Source: a bacterium
GTDB lineage: Bacteria > Zhuqueibacterota > QNDG01 > JAGLOF01
Assembly: GCA_016934955.1 (NCBI GenBank)
Contig: JAFGRY010000024.1
Coordinates: 1 to 52,755, forward strand
Direction of reading: 5' to 3'
DNA length: 52,755 nt
Shown here piece by piece: positions 50,691 to 52,755 of this stretch; position 1 is the stretch's first letter, and each line of letters starts with the position of its first letter. The position numbers were made by a program, and so were the translations under genes. Under the pieces are notes generated by a model. It worked only from the letters and a program-made list of their open reading frames with translations, made no database searches and was not told the DNA's origin.

Positions 50691-51482
50691 GTGAAGAGAA
50701 TAGTGACAACCATGGCGGCGGCGGTGCTGCTCTGTCTGCCGCTGCTGCGCTGCGCCAGCAGGGCGGAAATTGTCCAGTTCCAGACCGATATGCAGGATAT
50801 GCGGCTGATGCTGCGGGATCTGCAGACCGAGAACCGGGCCATTGCCGTGAAACTGCGAGAGCTGCAGGCATCCATCGAGACGTTCCAGACCTCATCCGAC
50901 CGGAACAAGGCCGATATCATGGCAGAGATGTCGAGCCTGCGGGAGCGGAACCAGTACCTGCTCAACCTGCTCAGCGACACCGGGGACCGGATGTCCAGAC
51001 TCGTCAATACCCTGCAGGAGCGGGCTTCCAGCCAGTCGGCGGTGATCGATTCCCTGATGACGGCGCGGTCCCAGACCGCCGATTCGCTGGCTCCGCCGCC
51101 GGATCTCGATCCCCAGGAGCTGTACGATTCGGCCTACCTCGATCTGTCCTCGCAGAACTATGATCTTGCCGAAGCGGGATTCCGTAAATATCTCGACACC
51201 TTTCCCGAGAGTGAATACGCCGACAACGCGCTCTACTGGCTCGGTGAGATCGCCTACGCGCAAAAAGACTACCGCAAGGCAGCAGCCCTGTTCACGCAGG
51301 TGGAAGAGGATTATCCCGACGGCGAGAAAGTGCCGGCCGCCCTTCTGAAGCTCGGCTACTGTCACCTGAACCTGAACAACCGCCGGGAGGCGGTGCGGAT
51401 CTTCACCCGGGTGGTGGATGAATATGCCGATGCGCCCGAGGCAAATCTGGCGCGGCAGCGGCTGAGTGAAATCGAAGGATGA
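50691..51482 (+). CDS. cpoB: CpoB (YbgF) Tol-Pal system protein
   Basis: The product has 263 residues, starting with GTG 12 bases after pal. The lipobox LPLLRC puts the lipid Cys at 21, whereas E. coli CpoB is soluble. The long coiled coil (about 25-115) is followed by three TPR-type repeats with YDSAYLDLSSQNYDLAEAGF, EYADNALYWLGEIAYAQKDY and KVPAALLKLGYCHLNLNN. It coordinates Tol with peptidoglycan synthesis. Confidence 0.92.
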   Translation: MKRIVTTMAAAVLLCLPLLRCASRAEIVQFQTDMQDMRLMLRDLQTENRAIAVKLRELQASIETFQTSSDRNKADIMAEMSSLRERNQYLLNLLSDTGDRMSRLVNTLQERASSQSAVIDSLMTARSQTADSLAPPPDLDPQELYDSAYLDLSSQNYDLAEAGFRKYLDTFPESEYADNALYWLGEIAYAQKDYRKAAALFTQVEEDYPDGEKVPAALLKLGYCHLNLNNRREAVRIFTRVVDEYADAPEANLARQRLSEIEG

Positions 51483-51509
51483 CGTCCCCGCCGCCCCCGG
51501 AATAGTGTC

Positions 51510-51534
51510 ATGCCCGCGTGCTTCCGGCGGGCAT
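51510..51534. repeat. Hairpin repeat ATGCCCGC/GCGGGCAT
   Basis: A perfect 8-bp stem (51510-51517 with 51527-51534) lies behind cpoB and without a T tract. It resembles dispersed intergenic palindromes and probably also ends the tol-pal transcript. Confidence 0.6.
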
Positions 51535-51543
51535 TCAGGTGTA

Positions 51544-51564
51544 GGATGGGCCGGCGGCCCATCC
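51544..51564. repeat. Hairpin repeat GGATGGGCC/GGCCCATCC
   Basis: A perfect 9-bp stem (51544-51552 with 51556-51564) with a 3-base loop stands 9 bases after the first hairpin. Together they form a paired palindromic block. Confidence 0.65.
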
Positions 51565-51623
51565 TGGGGAATGTCAAATCCTGTTTTGATGGCTATCAAT
51601 AGTTACATCCGGAAGGAGTCCCC

Positions 51624-52364
51624 ATGAAACGTGTATCTCACCGTATGCCTGCAGGTGCTTTGATCGCCCTGCTCGTTCCGGCGGTTCTGGCGGCATCCGC
51701 CGGTCCGGCCGGAAAAGCAACGCTGGTGTCAAACAAACCGCTCTGGTTCCGGGTCGCATTCGCGGCCGAGCCGGGCCGTACGATCCTCGGAGTGCTGGAC
51801 GAGGGCGGCGGCACGGGCAGCGGTTACAGCCTGGTCTACCTCGATCTGGACCGGGACGGTGACCCCCTGAACGACCCGATCCAGACCTTTGAGGAGACTC
51901 CCGGGCGGAACCGGGAGATCATGGGCCCGTTTATGATAAAATTCGATCTCAGGGGACCCGTGCGCAAGGACCTCGTGGGAGAGTACAGCATCGACCTGTC
52001 GCTCATGCATTTTTACCGGCAGCGGGGAGGCGCGGGATCCGGCGACTATTTGACGTGGCGGCTGACCGCCGCCGGCTGGCGCTATCTCTGGGTCAGCGGC
52101 ACCATCGGCCTCTACGATTCGGCCGCGGAGGCGAACCGGCACGATCCGGTGCTGCTCGGGAGCGACAGCGCCTGGAAGATCACCGCCGACAGGGTGCGGG
52201 ACGGGGTGAAGTTCTCCGCCGGGCTCTATGATGCCAACGGCTGTATTCTGCGGATTGTCTATTCGGGTGATCAGCTTCTCGATGCCGGCCAGGTGAGAAA
52301 ACCGGAATTCAGGCTGATGAAGGGGAGGGAAACGGTTCTCACACAGAGCATGGAATTCGGCTGA
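51624..52364 (+). CDS. Secreted protein of unknown function with in-frame TGA
   Basis: The product read to the first stop has 246 residues with a signal peptide (about 1-24, ending AVLAAS). The mature protein is beta-rich with Gly/Asp turns, e.g. VYLDLDRDGDPLNDP, which resembles calcium-binding or thrombospondin-type loops. GAAGGAG precedes the ATG. After the TGA at 52362-52364, the same frame stays open for 38 codons to TGA 52479-52481 and reads as protein-like sequence (NGICDFTARAAAGEYTANVE, then LDMGPLGKSL). Either a nonsense mutation split the gene, or TGA is read through or decoded as selenocysteine. No family is recognised. Confidence 0.6.
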   Translation: MKRVSHRMPAGALIALLVPAVLAASAGPAGKATLVSNKPLWFRVAFAAEPGRTILGVLDEGGGTGSGYSLVYLDLDRDGDPLNDPIQTFEETPGRNREIMGPFMIKFDLRGPVRKDLVGEYSIDLSLMHFYRQRGGAGSGDYLTWRLTAAGWRYLWVSGTIGLYDSAAEANRHDPVLLGSDSAWKITADRVRDGVKFSAGLYDANGCILRIVYSGDQLLDAGQVRKPEFRLMKGRETVLTQSMEFG

Positions 52365-52481
52365 AACGGCATCTGCGACTTTACCGCCCGTGCGGCGGCA
52401 GGAGAGTACACCGCGAACGTCGAGCTGGACATGGGACCGCTGGGGAAGTCCCTGGGTGAAGAAAAAATCAGCATTCGTTGA
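52365..52481 (+). pseudogene. In-frame continuation of the preceding gene after TGA
   Basis: The 38 codons that follow TGA 52362 contain no stop and use GC-rich third positions like the upstream gene. No ribosome-binding site or start codon suggests a separate gene. It would give a 285-residue protein if the TGA is decoded. A small stem CCGCC/GGCGG (52384-52388 with 52394-52398) with loop CGTGC follows the TGA by 19 bases. Confidence 0.4.
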
Positions 52482-52491
52482 AGAATAAAAA

Positions 52492-52523
52492 GATAGAACG
52501 TTAGAACCTGAGAGCTTGAGACC
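52492..52523. repeat. Four tandem octads (GATAGAAC-type)
   Basis: GATAGAAC, GTTAGAAC, CTGAGAGC and TTGAGACC follow in exact 8-base register, sharing the A/G-A-C core at positions 4-8. Confidence 0.6.
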
Positions 52524-52548
52524 CGGCCGCTCCGCCACCCGAAAGCGT

Positions 52549-52580
52549 CAACGCAGAGAGCGCAGGGGACCGCAGAGAAC
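52549..52580. repeat. Degenerate ACGCAGAG-type repeat
   Basis: Units close to ACGCAGAG, GCGCAGGG, CCGCAGAG and ACGCGGGA succeed one another with spacing of 8 to 10 bases. This is a looser repeat than its neighbours. Confidence 0.5.
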
Positions 52581-52612
52581 GCGGGAAGACAGAGCGAGAG
52601 AGCGAAAAAATG

Positions 52613-52644
52613 GTTCATGCGTTGATGGGTTCATGAGTTCATGG
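52613..52644. repeat. Four tandem octads (GTTCATGN)
   Basis: GTTCATGC, GTTGATGG, GTTCATGA and GTTCATGG are in exact 8-base register. Confidence 0.75.
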
Positions 52645-52654
52645 GGTAAATAAA

Positions 52655-52696
52655 CAATAATCAATATCCAATATTCAATGTCCAATGTCCAATGTC
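52655..52696. repeat. Six tandem heptads of the form CAATNNN
   Basis: CAATAAT, CAATATC, CAATATT and three copies of CAATGTC follow without gaps. This is the same word class and the same number of units as the array at 43660-43701, 9 kb away. Confidence 0.8.
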
Positions 52697-52755
52697 CAGG
52701 TGCACCGGCCTCAAGCTCTTTCTCCGTCGGAGATAAAACCTCCTCCGGAGTTCGA

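Larger units (their letters stand above)
52482..52755. other. Repeat-filled intergenic region at the window end
   Basis: No gene is seen. The region consists mainly of four successive arrays of short degenerate words, listed separately, followed by about 58 bases of unassigned sequence. Confidence 0.6.

Noticed and set aside
52655..52696. CRISPR or ordinary microsatellite interpretation of the CAATNNN heptads
   Set aside because: CRISPR repeats are much longer and separated by spacers. A microsatellite would not keep a fixed core with varying ends in each unit.
1..52755. tRNA, rRNA and prophage genes
   Set aside because: None were recognised by eye in any intergenic stretch. A dedicated RNA scan would be needed to exclude short RNA genes.

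Overview
The window most likely comes from a Gram-negative bacterium of the Fibrobacterota-Chlorobiota-Bacteroidota (FCB) superphylum, probably an uncultured lineage such as KSB1, Calditrichota or Zixibacteria. This placement is inferred. The support is a complete Tol-Pal system, outer-membrane barrels, a DUF3078 protein, a DUF5916 protein, a methionyl-tRNA synthetase with a KISTS signature, and a cysteine protease ending in a type IX secretion (T9SS) type A sorting domain. Most of the window is moderately GC-rich. An AT-richer patch lies around 1.97-4.2 kb, and the first ~80 bases are strongly AT-rich. I see no rRNA or tRNA genes and no CRISPR array.

Layout. 1-7 kb: a possible insertion-sequence end cutting a beta-barrel gene, then a run of unrelated exported proteins on the plus strand (SGNH hydrolase, DUF1566 protein, class C beta-lactamase-like lipoprotein, PD40 propeller lipoprotein, S41-like peptidase). 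7-13.3 kb: a cyclophilin lipoprotein, a DUF5916 barrel, glutamine synthetase plus SlyD, then cytidine deaminase and SSB. 13.3-25.7 kb: a minus-strand housekeeping operon read bioY-envC-holB-ricT-metG-tatD-rsmA-mgtE-recO-tlpA-glyS-DUF3078, with overlapping or nearly touching genes. 26-28.9 kb: hutU-hutI for histidine breakdown. 28.9-31.9 kb: a compact queuosine-precursor operon queD-queE-queC-queF-folE2 behind a near-consensus promoter. 32-42 kb: a minus-strand region rich in peptidases (secreted C1B, T9SS-sorted papain-type, S37, M24) with an alcohol dehydrogenase, a CutC protein and a nucleoside phosphorylase. 42.3-47 kb: a GWxTD-like secreted protein, a 41-residue membrane protein set among short repeats, then an RlmL-like methyltransferase, DarP, an EEP-family lipoprotein and an adenylate-kinase-like protein. 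47-51.5 kb: tolQ-tolR-tolA-tolB-pal-cpoB. 51.6-52.75 kb: a secreted orphan protein with an in-frame TGA, then repeat-filled intergenic DNA.

Together the genes describe a cell that secretes several peptidases, degrades histidine, makes the preQ1 precursor of queuosine, and maintains its envelope through Tol-Pal and an EnvC-type amidase activator. The least explained part is non-coding. Several arrays of degenerate 7-, 8- and 9-base words fill two intergenic regions (43.4-43.8 kb and 52.5-52.7 kb). One set brackets the 41-residue membrane-protein gene. A GC-rich direct repeat flanks the GWxTD-like gene. A second lead is the in-frame TGA at 52362, after which coding continues for 38 codons.
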